NCBI GenBank assembly: GCA_002077065.1
Contig: NAJO01000098.1
Span: 1 to 44,866 of the forward strand
DNA: 44,866 bases
DNA from: Cryoendolithus antarcticus
Lineage: Eukaryota > Ascomycota > Dothideomycetes > Cladosporiales > Cladosporiaceae
Direction: 5' to 3'
The position numbers were made by a program, and so were the translations under genes. Numbering within the stretch: position 1 is the first letter of the stretch; each line of letters opens with the position of its first letter. The notes under the pieces are model-generated. The model did not search any database and was not told the origin of the DNA. It saw only the letters and a list, made by a program, of their open reading frames with translations. This document shows positions 33,842 to 43,937 of this stretch, piece after piece.

Positions 33842-34363
33842 CTAATACGCAGTCTTAAACTCATGATGTGATTGTGTGGTGAAGCTGTGTTGTGTCGAAG
33901 CGCAATGAGCGCAATAAAATACAGGCCAAGACTTATCATGCGCTACTGTAGCTGCACTGTCCGCAAAATAACATCCGCCATGCATGCTGTCAAATTCTCC
34001 TATCATTCTGGATACTATGTCTCGGACATTGGTATTTTGACTTTGAATCGCACTGTTTACTGCCTTCATTCGTCGATCAGTCTGTTTTTGGGTGTCGCCG
34101 GTGTATGGTGTGTTGGCTAGGGTCATAGCAATTCGCTGCTTGATTTGTTGCCATGCTACGTTCTTGAACAGGAGCCTAGACTCTACCGCGTGCTGAGGGA
34201 CCGCTATGTCGAAGTTTGTCTCAATGGGTCTAATAAAGTTATTCGCCCTATTCTGGGGGTATCGGCGACCCGGCCCGGACTCCAGGGCTTTCCCCACTAA
34301 GGTACATCCACTGCTTCCCCCCGCGCGCTTAGGCAGCAAGGTAACATATAGATTAAGCAGCAA
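33842..34363 (-). CDS. Hypothetical open frame, 173 codons, no ATG at its 5' end
   Basis: A continuous minus frame has protein-like composition, for example NNFIRPIETNFDIAVPQHAV and FKNVAWQQIKQRIAMTL. The first in-frame ATG lies well inside it, so it would be an internal or last exon, or a relic. The C-terminal end is His/Cys/Ser-rich. No family is recognised. Confidence 0.3.
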   Translation of the reverse strand: MLLNLYVTLLPKRAGGSSGCTLVGKALESGPGRRYPQNRANNFIRPIETNFDIAVPQHAVESRLLFKNVAWQQIKQRIAMTLANTPYTGDTQKQTDRRMKAVNSAIQSQNTNVRDIVSRMIGEFDSMHGGCYFADSAATVAHDKSWPVFYCAHCASTQHSFTTQSHHEFKTAY

Positions 34364-34579
34364 AGATGGCAGCGCGGTCTGAAGTCTCCATTTTCGCAGC
34401 TTTGTTCCACAAGCAGCCTATCTGTCAAGCAATGGCGGTCCCCTAAGTTTCACCGCTTGGTGGGTACCCTGTTGACTTAGAAGATTTAATAAGCTCCCTG
34501 GAGGATGAGCTGGGTCAGCACCGGAGGATCCCCTGTGCGAGGCTATACGTCGCAACGATGACAGCGCGATACGTACGTA

Positions 34580-34806
34580 CAGCTGTGGTCTCAAAGGCCT
34601 ATCGACGCTGGCTCCCAAGAGACTTGCCATACAGCAAGATAGATCAGACATCCTCAATGCACTTCTCATTCAAGACGACCTGATCGAGGAGGACCTCGTA
34701 GCTACAGCGTGCCTCAACAAAGATCATGCGTGTGTTCGCACCCTTCTGGATGCGGGATGGCCCATCAACAAAGCTGTTGGATACGATGCTTCCATGCTTG
34801 GGTCAG
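34580..34806 (+). pseudogene. Ankyrin-repeat-like fragment
   Basis: The plus frame reads SDILNALLIQDDLIEEDLVA, then TACLNKDHACVRTLLDAGWP, then INKAVGYDASMLG. The A-C-x-x-x-D-x-x-x-V-R-x-L-L-D-A-G core is an ankyrin repeat. It stops abruptly at about 34806, 14 bp from the tail of the oppositely oriented kinase gene. Stops lie upstream, so it is a fragment. Fungal ankyrin arrays are often the repeat domain of NLR-like proteins. Confidence 0.5.
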
Positions 34807-34819
34807 TCCGCATGTACTT

Positions 34820-35698
34820 TCATTGTTCTCGACTTTCTGCTGAATATTTAACAGCCTTGTCGTCGACGACCTCGAGTTCATCCAGTGGCGTTTGGTGTTT
34901 AATGCACCTCGCCTTCTCTGTCCTCATCCAAGCCATGATCTTATCCAGCGCAAAAAGATCGTGCTCTTTTTTGGAAACATCAAACTCGTTTTCTATCCAT
35001 CCAGGTGTCCCAGCTGACAGGAGAAGTCCGCCGAACTCCTTGCACGATCCCCAGTCGAGGATGACTGGATCGTCAAACTTGTCGAGTGCGATGTTGGAGG
35101 GATTGAGATCGTTATGGGCAAGGCCGAGGGAATGGATGTGATTGATTGCATCCCGACACTGGCGCTCAAATCTATCAAGGTCGAGGTTGGATGCGTCGTC
35201 GTAGAATCGATGATCCAGAATTTTCTGATAGCGGGTGAGAGCAATACCAGTAATGTGACTTCGTTTGACCACACACCCATGGTAAGTTACAATATTTGGG
35301 TGAGGGTGTTGAGCCAGAAATTCCATCACTTGAACCTCTTCAAATAGCATCTGCGGAACAATGCGTCCACCGAATTCCTCGAGCAAGCAGTGTATTTGTG
35401 GTCGCTTAAAAAAAAGCTCCGTAACATCAGAATGTTTGGGGAGCAGAGTGATATCCTGTGACATCTTAGGGAACACAACGTGGTCAGGAATATTTCGCAG
35501 ATTGGTTCGAAGGTCTTGTTCGGTCAAGTCGTATTTTCGTTTATTGTGGACCTGACCTGCCCATGCTCGCTCATTGGCGTCGACGTAAGTGAAGAGCGTT
35601 CGACGAAAGGCACCGCTATCTGCGGCGAAGACTTCGAAGAGATTGACATCTTGCTTGGTCAGGGACGCGGATAGAATGTCAGTTGCATCTGCGATCAT
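34820..35698 (-). CDS. Fungal-type protein kinase, 292 aa
   Basis: The gene is intronless and intact, from ATG at 35698 to a stop at 34820. Kinase landmarks in order: the probable ATP-binding Lys98 (LFFKRPQI); the helix-C Glu120 or Glu121 (MLFEEVQVMEFLAQHPHPNI); a catalytic loop LAHNDLNPSN with Asp197 and Asn199, where His-Asn-Asp replaces the usual His-Arg-Asp; a metal-binding DWG at residues 215-217 instead of DFG; and a GTPGWIENEF activation/P+1 region. His-Asn-Asp and variant DFG are common in the expanded fungus-specific kinase group found in accessory regions, so activity is plausible. No regulatory domain precedes it. The substrate is unknown. Coding quality contrasts with the decayed neighbours. 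Confidence 0.8.
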   Translation of the reverse strand: MIADATDILSASLTKQDVNLFEVFAADSGAFRRTLFTYVDANERAWAGQVHNKRKYDLTEQDLRTNLRNIPDHVVFPKMSQDITLLPKHSDVTELFFKRPQIHCLLEEFGGRIVPQMLFEEVQVMEFLAQHPHPNIVTYHGCVVKRSHITGIALTRYQKILDHRFYDDASNLDLDRFERQCRDAINHIHSLGLAHNDLNPSNIALDKFDDPVILDWGSCKEFGGLLLSAGTPGWIENEFDVSKKEHDLFALDKIMAWMRTEKARCIKHQTPLDELEVVDDKAVKYSAESREQ

Positions 35699-35709
35699 CG
35701 TGGTTATGA

Positions 35710-37015
35710 TCTGGTCAGGTGGAAGGGACGGTAGACGTCTCTAACAGCCTGTGAGGCGGAAAGGTTGAAGCACACCGGTCAACTGCCAAGAGCGGGGCAT
35801 GCACGACCCCGCACGACATACTGGTCTTCGTGATACCACTCTCCCTGCTTATTCGCCATCGTTCATCGCCAGCGTCAGACCTAGCAGCTCGCAGAGCGGG
35901 GATATATCCTCCTCAAGGTCTCGAGAGGAAAACGTGCGAAGTATGTTTTTCTTCCGCATTCACAGACGACCTTGCAAGAGATACAGAAAGTTCGGACACG
36001 TGTGGATACCATCAAGATGTAGGGTATGTGAGACTCGAATCGGGAACCGAATGCTGATGCTTCTAAAGGTGCGCTCAAGTCACAACAATCAGAGTCTATT
36101 TCGATGAGCAGGGTCGCCGTCGTACACGCACAGAGATGGTCCGTCGCGATTGCGGCTCATCCAGCTGCCCACAGTCAGCGAACTACAGACCCCCGAGATC
36201 GTGACAGGCCCAGGGCATGAGGCTGTTATGGGATGTGGAAATAGCACATCTTGAAACTGTGGATGAGGCGATACCGACGGCTGGCAAGGTTGGCGCAGGG
36301 CGTGTTGTGAGTGGCCCCTTTTGACAATCAGATTGGTGTACCCTCTTTGTTTGCGTAGACGCAGACGTTATCAATCTGAATACGGTACGATTTGCTTCCT
36401 ATCAACGTGTGCTGTGCTAAAGAAACGCAAATTAATCTGCGTACTAATTTAGATAAGTGATTTGTAGCATGAAACGGTGTCGTGGCGGATCTGCGCCCAA
36501 AGCGTCATGCGGCTGCGTGGCATTTAATTCGCATTTCCGCTGCCCGTTCGAGTCGTCCATTGGCCTGGTTTGCCTGGTTGGAGCAGACGATCGCAGCGAT
36601 CGACCATGCCGTGCTCGCGCCCCGCCGCACGTTAGCGCCGTTTCATGTCGATGCCTTCACCCACCTCGGGAAGCGTCGTCGCTCTGTCTGCATGCCCAGG
36701 ACGAGCGCAGCTCGTAACGACCGGCGATGACGGCCTCGCTCGGTCTCGGGGCGCAGCTCGATGCTCGCCTGCAGGACCGTGTGTCCAGCAGCTTTTGGCC
36801 CACCACCACCCAACCAGCCTGCGAGACCCAGCGGACGGTGCGCGACCAGCCTCGGCAGCATACGAGACACTTGTTTGAGTCGACTGCCCAAGACGACCGC
36901 CATCCCCTCCATGCCTCCCACTTCGATCGTCAGACGCTACGGCGGCGGATCACGGCGTGTCGGGCAAGCACGCCTATCCTCGCTGAAGGTCGAGCTGAGT
37001 CAAGAGTACATTTAA
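35710..37015. other. Stretch without a supported gene; GC-rich from about 36480
   Basis: No family motifs are seen. From about 36480 to 37000 the sequence is clearly GC-rich with long overlapping open frames on both strands. That probably reflects composition, or possibly an eroded 5' extension of the DUF3435 gene that follows. Confidence 0.35.
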
Positions 37016-37383
37016 AGGGAGCGCTGTTTTGACTAGGCGACGAAGATCCAAAGGCTAAATGGGAAGGGCAGCGCAAACCTCCTAGATGGGGTGGAGCAGT
37101 CCTCGAACACGCGACGCTCCCCTACGTTTTCGTCGAGGTGGACGCGCTGACAAAAAGACTGCTCAGCTACTGCAAGATCACCGACAAGAATGCCACGGAA
37201 CATCTGAGACTATTTAACATCGAAGTACTGTCCAAGTTTTTCCACTGGCTGCTCCGAACGAGGCAAGAGACTTTGCGGCACATCAGCACCCTCCGGACGT
37301 ACTACAACACCCCTTCTATCGTCTGGAAGAGACAGACAGGTCTTCATGTTTGCCCCGCAGACATCAAAGAAGCCATGGTCGGG

Positions 37384-37450
37384 GTATGCACGGCAGACTC
37401 GTCCACTAGGACAACCTTATTCTCGGATGGAGACTGACTTGAACCGATAG
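37384..37450 (+). other. Intron 1 of the captain-like gene
   Basis: Donor gtatgc, branch-like ctgacttgaac and acceptor gatag; 67 bp, phase 0. It joins KEAMVG to VRQQLAHEFGLVTEKK. Confidence 0.75.
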
Positions 37451-37776
37451 GTCCGACAGCAGCTCGCTCACGAGTTCGGTCTGGTGACTGAAAAGAAGCC
37501 AAAGCCCATCGTCCGCGCGGAGGACGAATTTCAACTGCTCAAAACGCTCTGGAGCTGTCCATCGCTCACATTCGATCACGAGCGGCTTCGTGTGCAGCTG
37601 GCGCTCATCGCACAACTCGCAGGGATCACCGGAAATCGTCCCGGTGCCCTCCTGGTCCTGTGCAATGAGGACCTGAAGGTGACCCTACTTCCGGATCCCG
37701 AGGGGGCCGGCGTGCCCAGGGTGTTGCTTCAAGTAACATTCAAGAGGACCAAGACTTACCGCGGTCCGAAGGATCC

Positions 37777-37827
37777 GCAAGTTCTCCGGCAGCAGTGCAC
37801 TAGACGGCGTTGGCTAACAGACGACAG
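37777..37827 (+). other. GC-AG intron of the captain-like gene
   Basis: Donor gcaagt, branch ggctaac and acceptor gacag; 51 bp. The length is a multiple of three and has no stop, so it hides in the reading frame. Removal restores the family pattern RGPKDP-NTFPIP. Confidence 0.65.
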
Positions 37828-39054
37828 AAACACCTTTCCCATACCCAAGATCTGTGGTGAATCCTGTCTTCCGCTCTGCCCTCAGATCGCCGTCCTTGGT
37901 CTCCTCTTTCCGATGACGTCTTTGCAGCCCCTACACTCACTGGCCCGGAGCAGCTGTTTCAGTTACATATACTGGAAGGTCTGAACCAACTTGAGCTGCC
38001 TATCAAAGAGAGCCTACGCGGCCCACCAGTTTTCCGCATGGTAAACGAGGCGTCTCCGGATTCGCAATCTCCTCGGCGCAGGCCGCCTCCGGCGATTGGC
38101 TTCGTCAACAACTTCGTACATAGAGAAGCGCGACCGGCTTCGAGTTACCCGTGGCACCATATGGTTACAGGCAAGGAAATGGAAAGCCACTCGACACGAG
38201 TGGCAAGTTGGCTGCAGCCTACGCCACCCTCATCATCTTCGCACGCGCTTCCACGGTCTCGTAGCTTGGATCAGTGACGCGCAGCGGAACATCATCCTGC
38301 AACATGCCAATTCTGGAGTCTTCGAGCATAGCTATCTGTCTCGTTACATCACCCAAGATGCACAAGCTGCCTACCAGGGTCTTGCGTCTCAAGTGGCAAT
38401 CATCAAGGCCGCCAGCGGCACGACCCGTAAGATCGATCGCCGACAACTGAATGCTCTCAATCGTCAACAGCTGGAGGGTGTTGATCGCCATCCGGAGGTG
38501 CGGCTACTCGCCAGACGCCGCGGCGCTTTAGCGACGAGCACCCGCGCAGCATACATTACAATCACTCGGACAAAAGGAACTGCGCTATACGAAGACTATC
38601 ATGATGCACGCAAGGTGTATCTGAAGAGGAATAAGGCCCTGTGTAGGTAGCGGTTGGCCTATGTGAAGAGGATCTTCCGAAAGCGACAGGCGCTAACAGA
38701 TATCGAGCAACAGTTGAATGGCGATTATGATGGCGCTGAGTGCTCCAGGGAAGCGATCACGGACATCGAAGCCTCGTCGACGCCCTACATCCTCAGTCTG
38801 GAGCGTCAGGCGGCTCTGGTCGCCCTATTCACCGCAGGTACGAAAGATGCAGTCGCAAAACTCGATCCAGCACAGCAGATTCTGAAGGACCAGGATTGGA
38901 TTTGAGCGGGCTTAATCTTCGCGACAGCGAGTCTGATAGGGATGGCAGCAGTAGCGATGATCAGGACGATGATGATGATGACGATGACAATGTTGGGGCG
39001 AATGCAGTCTTAACGCCTGCTAATGGCAAAGCGCTTATGATCGAAGCCCTGAAA

Positions 39055-39274
39055 AGATTAATGGCGAAAGAATTTACCAAGGAGCAGGCGATCGAGAGGT
39101 ACAGGGGGCATCTGGCTACAAAGGCCTAGCAAACGCCCAGGCAGCCGGCACAAGCTTCATCCTCCGCCACAACTCGTCAGCCCAACCAAGCTGGAGACCG
39201 TACGCAGCAAGCAGTTCAAGCTCTGATGGCAAGAGGTTTGACAAAGGAGCAAGCGATCGAGAAGTACAGAGAGG
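39055..39274 (+). repeat. Two tandem copies of a helix-encoding repeat
   Basis: Units at 39055-39110 and 39219-39274 both encode LMA-(R/K)-x-(F/L)-TK-EQAIE-(R/K)-YR. They are separated by a Gln/Ala/Ser-rich spacer. They form the C-terminal tail of the captain-like gene. Confidence 0.7.
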
Positions 39275-39631
39275 TGCAAGCTGCAACGTCTCAGCGAGCA
39301 CCCAGGTAACAGGCACAAGAATCGTCCTCTGCAGTTCCATGACATGAGCTCAATGTAGATAGAGGAGATCATAGCAAGGCAAGGCAAACATAGGACACGT
39401 CGTAATGGTTGACTTTTGAAACTCTCCCTAAGAAGCTCCGCCTCAGTGCGTGATCACTGTAGCCCGGTGGTGTAAAATGTCGCCGACAGTCAAATTGAAT
39501 AGCAGCTTGAACATAGCAAGAGATTGGTCAGTATTGAGCTTAATTGTAATGAGTAGCCCAGCTGAAATCAAGAGGCTACTGACGTTAGTAACCTTTTGCT
39601 GTTCAGGATACAGCGGGATAACACTTTTGCT

Positions 39632-40198
39632 CTACAAAACAGAGGATTTATGGCGCTTCCTACCGTCGGAAATGGTGTCAAATTCGTGCAGTGTGGTCGC
39701 CAGAAGGTACCTATGGCTGCACGTCAACAGACTCCCGGACATCAATGATCTCATTGGTCCCCCTATAACTTTGTCTAGACCGATATGGTCGCGTCCATTC
39801 TGAGCGACAGGATCATTTGTAATAGATTCTATGAACATTAAGCCCTCTTCGCGTGATGAACCGTAGAATTCGTCACCGACAAGAAAGATCAACGTAAAGG
39901 ATACATAGCATTGGTGAATAAAGGCTGCATATCTGTCGTAGTCGCAGAAGCGGCCAATATCGCCGACAAGCACAAGAAACGATGCTACAGGGACGATCCG
40001 AAAGTGATAATCCAAACTTTCGAGATGGATGTCAGACATATACTGGATGACGATAGGTGCGCGTGTGTTGTGGCCCTTTGAGCTAAGGTTGAACCACATT
40101 TTGACTCTCTTGAGGTGATAGCGAAAATGAAGGTTCAGGCCGCAGCGTAGCGCTGTCAACGGGGAAGCCCCTGCCAAGGTGCGGAGCTTAGCCGACAC
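39632..40198 (-). pseudogene. Calcineurin-like metallophosphoesterase relic
   Basis: The minus frame has the first metal-binding motif (IQYMSDIHLES, D-x-H) near 40030 and the second (FLVLVGDIGR, GD-x-G) near 39960. The third motif reads LVGDEFYG near 39870, where the family has GNHE-F-YG, so the Asn/His pair needed for the active site is lost by an in-frame change. A later LLATTLHEFDTIS resembles the strand before the first GH motif, but the C-terminal metal ligands are absent. The frame is open for 188 codons but is truncated and catalytically dead. Fungal members of this group are small cytosolic phosphoesterases of unclear substrate. Confidence 0.7.
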
Positions 40199-40318
40199 GT
40201 GCTGCGTCCTTCACTGCGAACATCGCTAGCGTCGGAGAGGGTGTCAGCTGGTATAGGCTAATCTCGGAATTAGGATACCAACTGAGCCCCGTGACCGACA
40301 TATAGTGACAGACGTAAC

Positions 40319-40516
40319 TTGCTGGACTCGCTTATGTACGCTAAGGCACGTTTAATTCACGCCACATCAGAATACCCAATGCCTCGCCAACCGGAACGCT
40401 CGGGTAGATGCACCTTTTGTCGGGTCAATCTGAAATTCCGGGGTCATACTCTCTACCGCTGTAACTTCCTAGCTAGAACTTATAGAGACACTAAGGCCCC
40501 TCGAAACATTATCTAG
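40319..40516 (+). pseudogene. Cys-rich zinc-ribbon-like fragment, possibly from a transposase tail
   Basis: A short plus frame contains SGRCTFCRVNLKFRGHTLYR and ends with RDTKAPRNI. The Cys-x2-Cys followed by a later Cys resembles the C-terminal zinc ribbon of PiggyBac-type transposases. There is no transposase core beside it, so the assignment is tentative. Confidence 0.3.
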
Positions 40517-40519
40517 CAT

Positions 40520-42270
40520 GGGTGAACTTGCAAAGCTGTGATCGGCGGTATCGACGAAACAATCGACTGCTTGACTAACTGACGGTAACTCTCATCGCTG
40601 CTCGGCCTTACTGTAGAGGAACAGCTAGAGAGCAATGATACTAAATGACGTTTTGATTAAACTACGAGAAAGACGTTTCCGAGGTCTGAATCGAGAATCT
40701 GGCTCGTTACGGAGGGTGGCTCTCCACGTAGGGATGAACGTCACTGGAGCGAAGTAATGCCAGCCGGTCATCTTCGGCCAAGACATTGTCACCTCGAAAA
40801 CGGAGTCTGCTCCGACTCCGTCTCGAACGTTGTCGTGGCCCCCGATGTCTCATGTACAGCTTCCACATAGACGCTTAACCGAAGACTTGCAGGACGTGCT
40901 AAAACATTTATTTGTAGGCTAGTTGATCGAGATTAGACTACTTCTCACACCCCCGCCCTTGGAGAAAGTAGGATGAAGACCCCATTGGTGGAATTACTTT
41001 CATTTCTTCCGGTGACTATGCAGATCGTGTCCTAATTCAACTTTGCGTGAAGAGCAGCTTCGCCGTCCGCATGACAAATTTGTCGGGGACGCTGCTAGAC
41101 GGCTACTGAACGTAATATGACACGCGTGCGCAATCTCTTGTCGAAGTCCCAAAATTGGTCGCAGGAGCATGCGAAGCCTGCGCAGGGACTAAAGTGGCTG
41201 GTGCCTCGATTGTCGCAGAGTTCAGCAGGATCATGCTCGCTGTCCTGCATGGGTCTTTACAGCTTTGCAGCGTCACGTGCATCAAGGGACTCGATGACAT
41301 GCGAACCATTTGCAGGTATGTAGAAGACCTTCTAAGAACTGGCGTTCTTCATTGCGTGCAGATGCGGTCGGCGTGTGCGGTTGATGGTGAATCCCGAAGG
41401 AAAAGTCGGTCCATAGTGGTCGGTTAAAGATGCTGTTTCAGTGAAAGCTTGGTATGAACTACACTTCCTCTCTGTTGACCGCGATCTTCGCCACAGTTTC
41501 GACACGGCACATCGTCTATGCTGTGCAAAGCATCAGGAAGTACAGCTTCGAAGCTGCCACATCACATGTTAATGGGACATTGCTCGCATGAAGGCACCCT
41601 CCCGGGTCTCGCCCTCACAACTGCGGCGACCAGACGCAACACTTTTCACCAACACAGCGGGCACCCCCAAGAGGTCACTGGCATACAAGCACATCAGCAA
41701 ATGATGCCGAAAATGTAGCGGCAGACCCGACCGGTGAGCAGGCAATCAAAGTGCAGCATACATCAGCTAAATCCGCTCGCCTTGGCGCTCTCTTGGCTGT
41801 CGCCTTGTCGAATTGTCCGCTGCTAGCAAGGTACCAGTTAGCCTACATCGCACTCAGGCGGCTGCTATGGCTTGAGACCTTTACGAAAGTCTTTGCTCCA
41901 TACACTCTCGCCGCCATGCATGGCGCCTACGCCTACGTACTCCGCGTTAGGGTCTCGAATTTAATGCTCCCGCAGGACTGCCCCAAGGAACGGATCTGCG
42001 GAGCAGCCATCGGCAATAGATTGGCATGCTTCGGTCAGTGTCCGAACTCTATGCAGCAGCGGCACTACCAAAGCCTCATCGGAACATGCCATGTCTGACG
42101 GCGTGAAGAGCTCGCGGCTTGCGTATGAGGCCTCGAGAATGATAATCAATGCGTGGCCGGTAAACCGGCTTTTTGGCTTTGATGGCCCCAGACTGGTAAC
42201 GATGAGACACGTTGTCACAGCGTGAGGTGCGCGTTTCATCTCAACTCCAGCAAGAGCATTTAGGTTTCCC
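40520..42270. other. Long stretch without a recognised gene
   Basis: Several moderately long frames exist (plus 41155-41427 and 41751-42098; minus 41961-42239). The minus frame and its neighbour read somewhat like protein (LTEACQSIADGCSADPFLGA, GVGAMHGGESVWSKDF). No family, intron or repeat could be supported. Confidence 0.35.
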
Positions 42271-42272
42271 CT

Positions 42273-42698
42273 GTGAGCATCGCAGCAGTTTCATACACGA
42301 GCCTGCCCGTGTTTCCCCGTGATGAGAAAGACATGGAGACGGTCACTCTCTCGCGCTGGATCAATAAGCCGCTGTTTGTGTCGAGCTGGCTCCTCAGCCA
42401 GCGCGATATGCTGGCCAGCGTGCTGCGCGTGTGGGGCGACAAGGAGAGCGACTGGACCATTCGCTACCAGCCCTCGAAGGAGCGCTTTGAGGAGGGCAGC
42501 AAGCTAACGGCGGCTGGTGGGCCTGATCAACAGAAGGGTTTTGGCATGGCCATGTACGCGCGCGTCTTCTTTCCTAACGGGGATGGTAATTACGAGGCCA
42601 AGCACGGGTTGGCGAATGAGGTTCTAGGCCTGCCCAAGGAAGACCTGGACGAGAGCACGCGAAATTTGAAGCGCATGATGGACTCGAACTGGGTGTAG
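42273..42698 (+). pseudogene. NmrA/isoflavone-reductase-like protein, C-terminal end only
   Basis: The open frame reads LSRWINKPLFVSSWLLSQRD, then MLASVLRVWGDKESDWTIRY, YARVFFPNGDGNYE, and EVLGLPKEDLDESTRNLKRM, ending at 42698. This is the C-terminal substrate-side region of fungal NmrA-like/isoflavone-reductase NAD(P)-binding proteins (compare the SQREML...LRV, YxRVF(F/Y)PxGxGxxE and LGLP-EDxDExTR signatures). The Rossmann domain with its GATGxxG motif is missing upstream. The frame opens without a good ATG; the first in-frame one is at 42333. A cgcag at about 42279 could be a last-exon acceptor. It is either the last exon of a gene whose upstream exons are unrecognisable, or a truncated copy. 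Confidence 0.65.
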
Positions 42699-42795
42699 GT
42701 GCCTGGAGCGTAGGCTGATGGCCTGTCATATGTATTGGCTCTCTTCCGGTCCCCTACCCGTCGTTCTACTAGGCCTATCCCATTAATGGGTAATA

Positions 42796-43467
42796 TCAAC
42801 ATCGTGGTGTCAAAGGTTTAAGCATATAGCTGGTTGCAGTATCGTGTATTGTTGCCGAGAATCGCGTGCTTAGAACTTGAGCGCGTTGAAGGGCGCTCTC
42901 ATAGTAATCTTGGTGACATTGATCTGGACACCTCTGCCGCCCCGGGATCGACTCTAACAGATCGCTCGTCCAATCGCTCAGATGATCGCTGCCCGGGCCG
43001 CCCGTCCCGCACGTCTCGGCCTGGAACCCCCGTCCCATGGCCGCTTCCACCTGACGTGTCCTGCTACGCTTCCGACGCGTTCTCAGAGATTTGACACGTC
43101 CCTTCAGATCCAACGCTTTGTGTTCATCTGTCGCACGATATGGTACAGCAACCTTCGTGGGCGGAGAGCGAGCAGCGAGGCCGTAATTCACGCGCCATCG
43201 CTTTTGTCCAAGGGCAAATCCAAAAATGCCACCGGCGATCATACCGCGGATCAAGAGTAGAGGCGGTTCCGTTGCCTCGGTCCGGAACAGCGAGCCTTCG
43301 ACGAGTTCAACTTCCTCCTCACTGAGATCGGTCTTTGTGATGTATGCGTAGACAGCATTGCGAATCTCTACTCGTTGTCGAGAGATGTGGAATCCCTCAA
43401 GCCCGCTGGACAGTACCCTCTGAGTGGTCCAGCGATGCCAGAAAGGACAATGTATGATCGCGGTCAA
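42796..43467 (-). CDS. Hypothetical protein with one membrane-like segment
   Basis: An uninterrupted minus frame of 223 codons has no ATG at its start, so an upstream exon or truncation is likely. It contains ITKTDLSEEEVELVEGSLF, then a Gly-rich hydrophobic stretch LLLIRGMIAGGIFGFALGQK that looks like a single membrane helix, and then a very basic region (RTRRKRSRTRQ). The arrangement (acidic helix, membrane helix, basic tail) suggests a small organelle membrane protein, but the family is not recognised. Confidence 0.4.
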   Translation of the reverse strand: MTAIIHCPFWHRWTTQRVLSSGLEGFHISRQRVEIRNAVYAYITKTDLSEEEVELVEGSLFRTEATEPPLLLIRGMIAGGIFGFALGQKRWRVNYGLAARSPPTKVAVPYRATDEHKALDLKGRVKSLRTRRKRSRTRQVEAAMGRGFQAETCGTGGPGSDHLSDWTSDLLESIPGRQRCPDQCHQDYYESALQRAQVLSTRFSATIHDTATSYMLKPLTPRC

Positions 43468-43937
43468 GAGCCGTAGACCCAGGCTTCGAACTAGACAGGG
43501 TGAGATGGGTCGCCGATGAGGGAAGAAGCCTTGATTGGCGACGGTCGGAGCGTGCTACATAGCATGCTGTGGTTATAACTCGCCATCGGCGTGGGCACCG
43601 ATGCCTTCGCATCAAGCAGCACCTAGCGAGAAGGCTTCGACGATGATGTGTCGACGTCCTGAGAAAGATTGTGCTTAATCGTTATTGACTCTTGAACTCG
43701 TGGCCTGTGCTTTGCTTACGGAACACCTGCAGGTAATTCTCGTGGATGCCCGAGTCGAGGGTACTTGCGGCGTGTGGCCTGAGGCAGCACCGTTACTGTG
43801 ATCACTTTGTCCAACTCACGACACAGCAACAACATCACCTTCCTCATCGCTGGCTGTGTCCAACAACGCGAGGAGTATTTCGGCAGTAGCGCGCTGCGGC
43901 GCGCCAAGTTGACGCGCTGGCACCCACGGCGGCAACG

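Larger units (their letters stand above)
37018..39310 (+). pseudogene. DUF3435 tyrosine recombinase (Starship-captain family), several lesions
   Basis: The sense starts at GDEDPKAKWEGQRKPPRW (a TGA at about 37030 replaces or precedes the start) and continues to IEVLSKFFHWLLRTRQ. Intron 1 (gtatgc ... gatag, 37384-37450) is in phase. Then come the first catalytic box AQLAGITGNRPGALLVL (Arg codon 37637-37639) and a 51-bp GC-AG intron (37777-37827). Next are PVFRMVNEASPDSQ and the second box GFELPVAPYGYRQGNGK. SDAQRNIILQHANSGVFEHS carries the candidate nucleophilic Tyr in YLSRYI (TAT 38333-38335). The tail has basic helices, an Asp run (about 38965-38990) and two tandem LMA-x-x-x-TKEQAIE-x-YR repeats. 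Lesions: a lost base at about 37913, shifts near 38130 and 38890, TAG at 38648-38650 and a stop at 39127. Captains mobilise giant Starship elements and lie at their 5' edge. Confidence 0.8.

Noticed and set aside
36643..36921. GC-rich open frames on both strands before the captain gene
   Set aside because: Long frames in all directions are expected from high GC. No motif favours one of them.
40805..40835. Small inverted repeat acggagt/actccgt
   Set aside because: A 7-bp stem with an 8-base loop is expected by chance at this length, and no gene end lies nearby.
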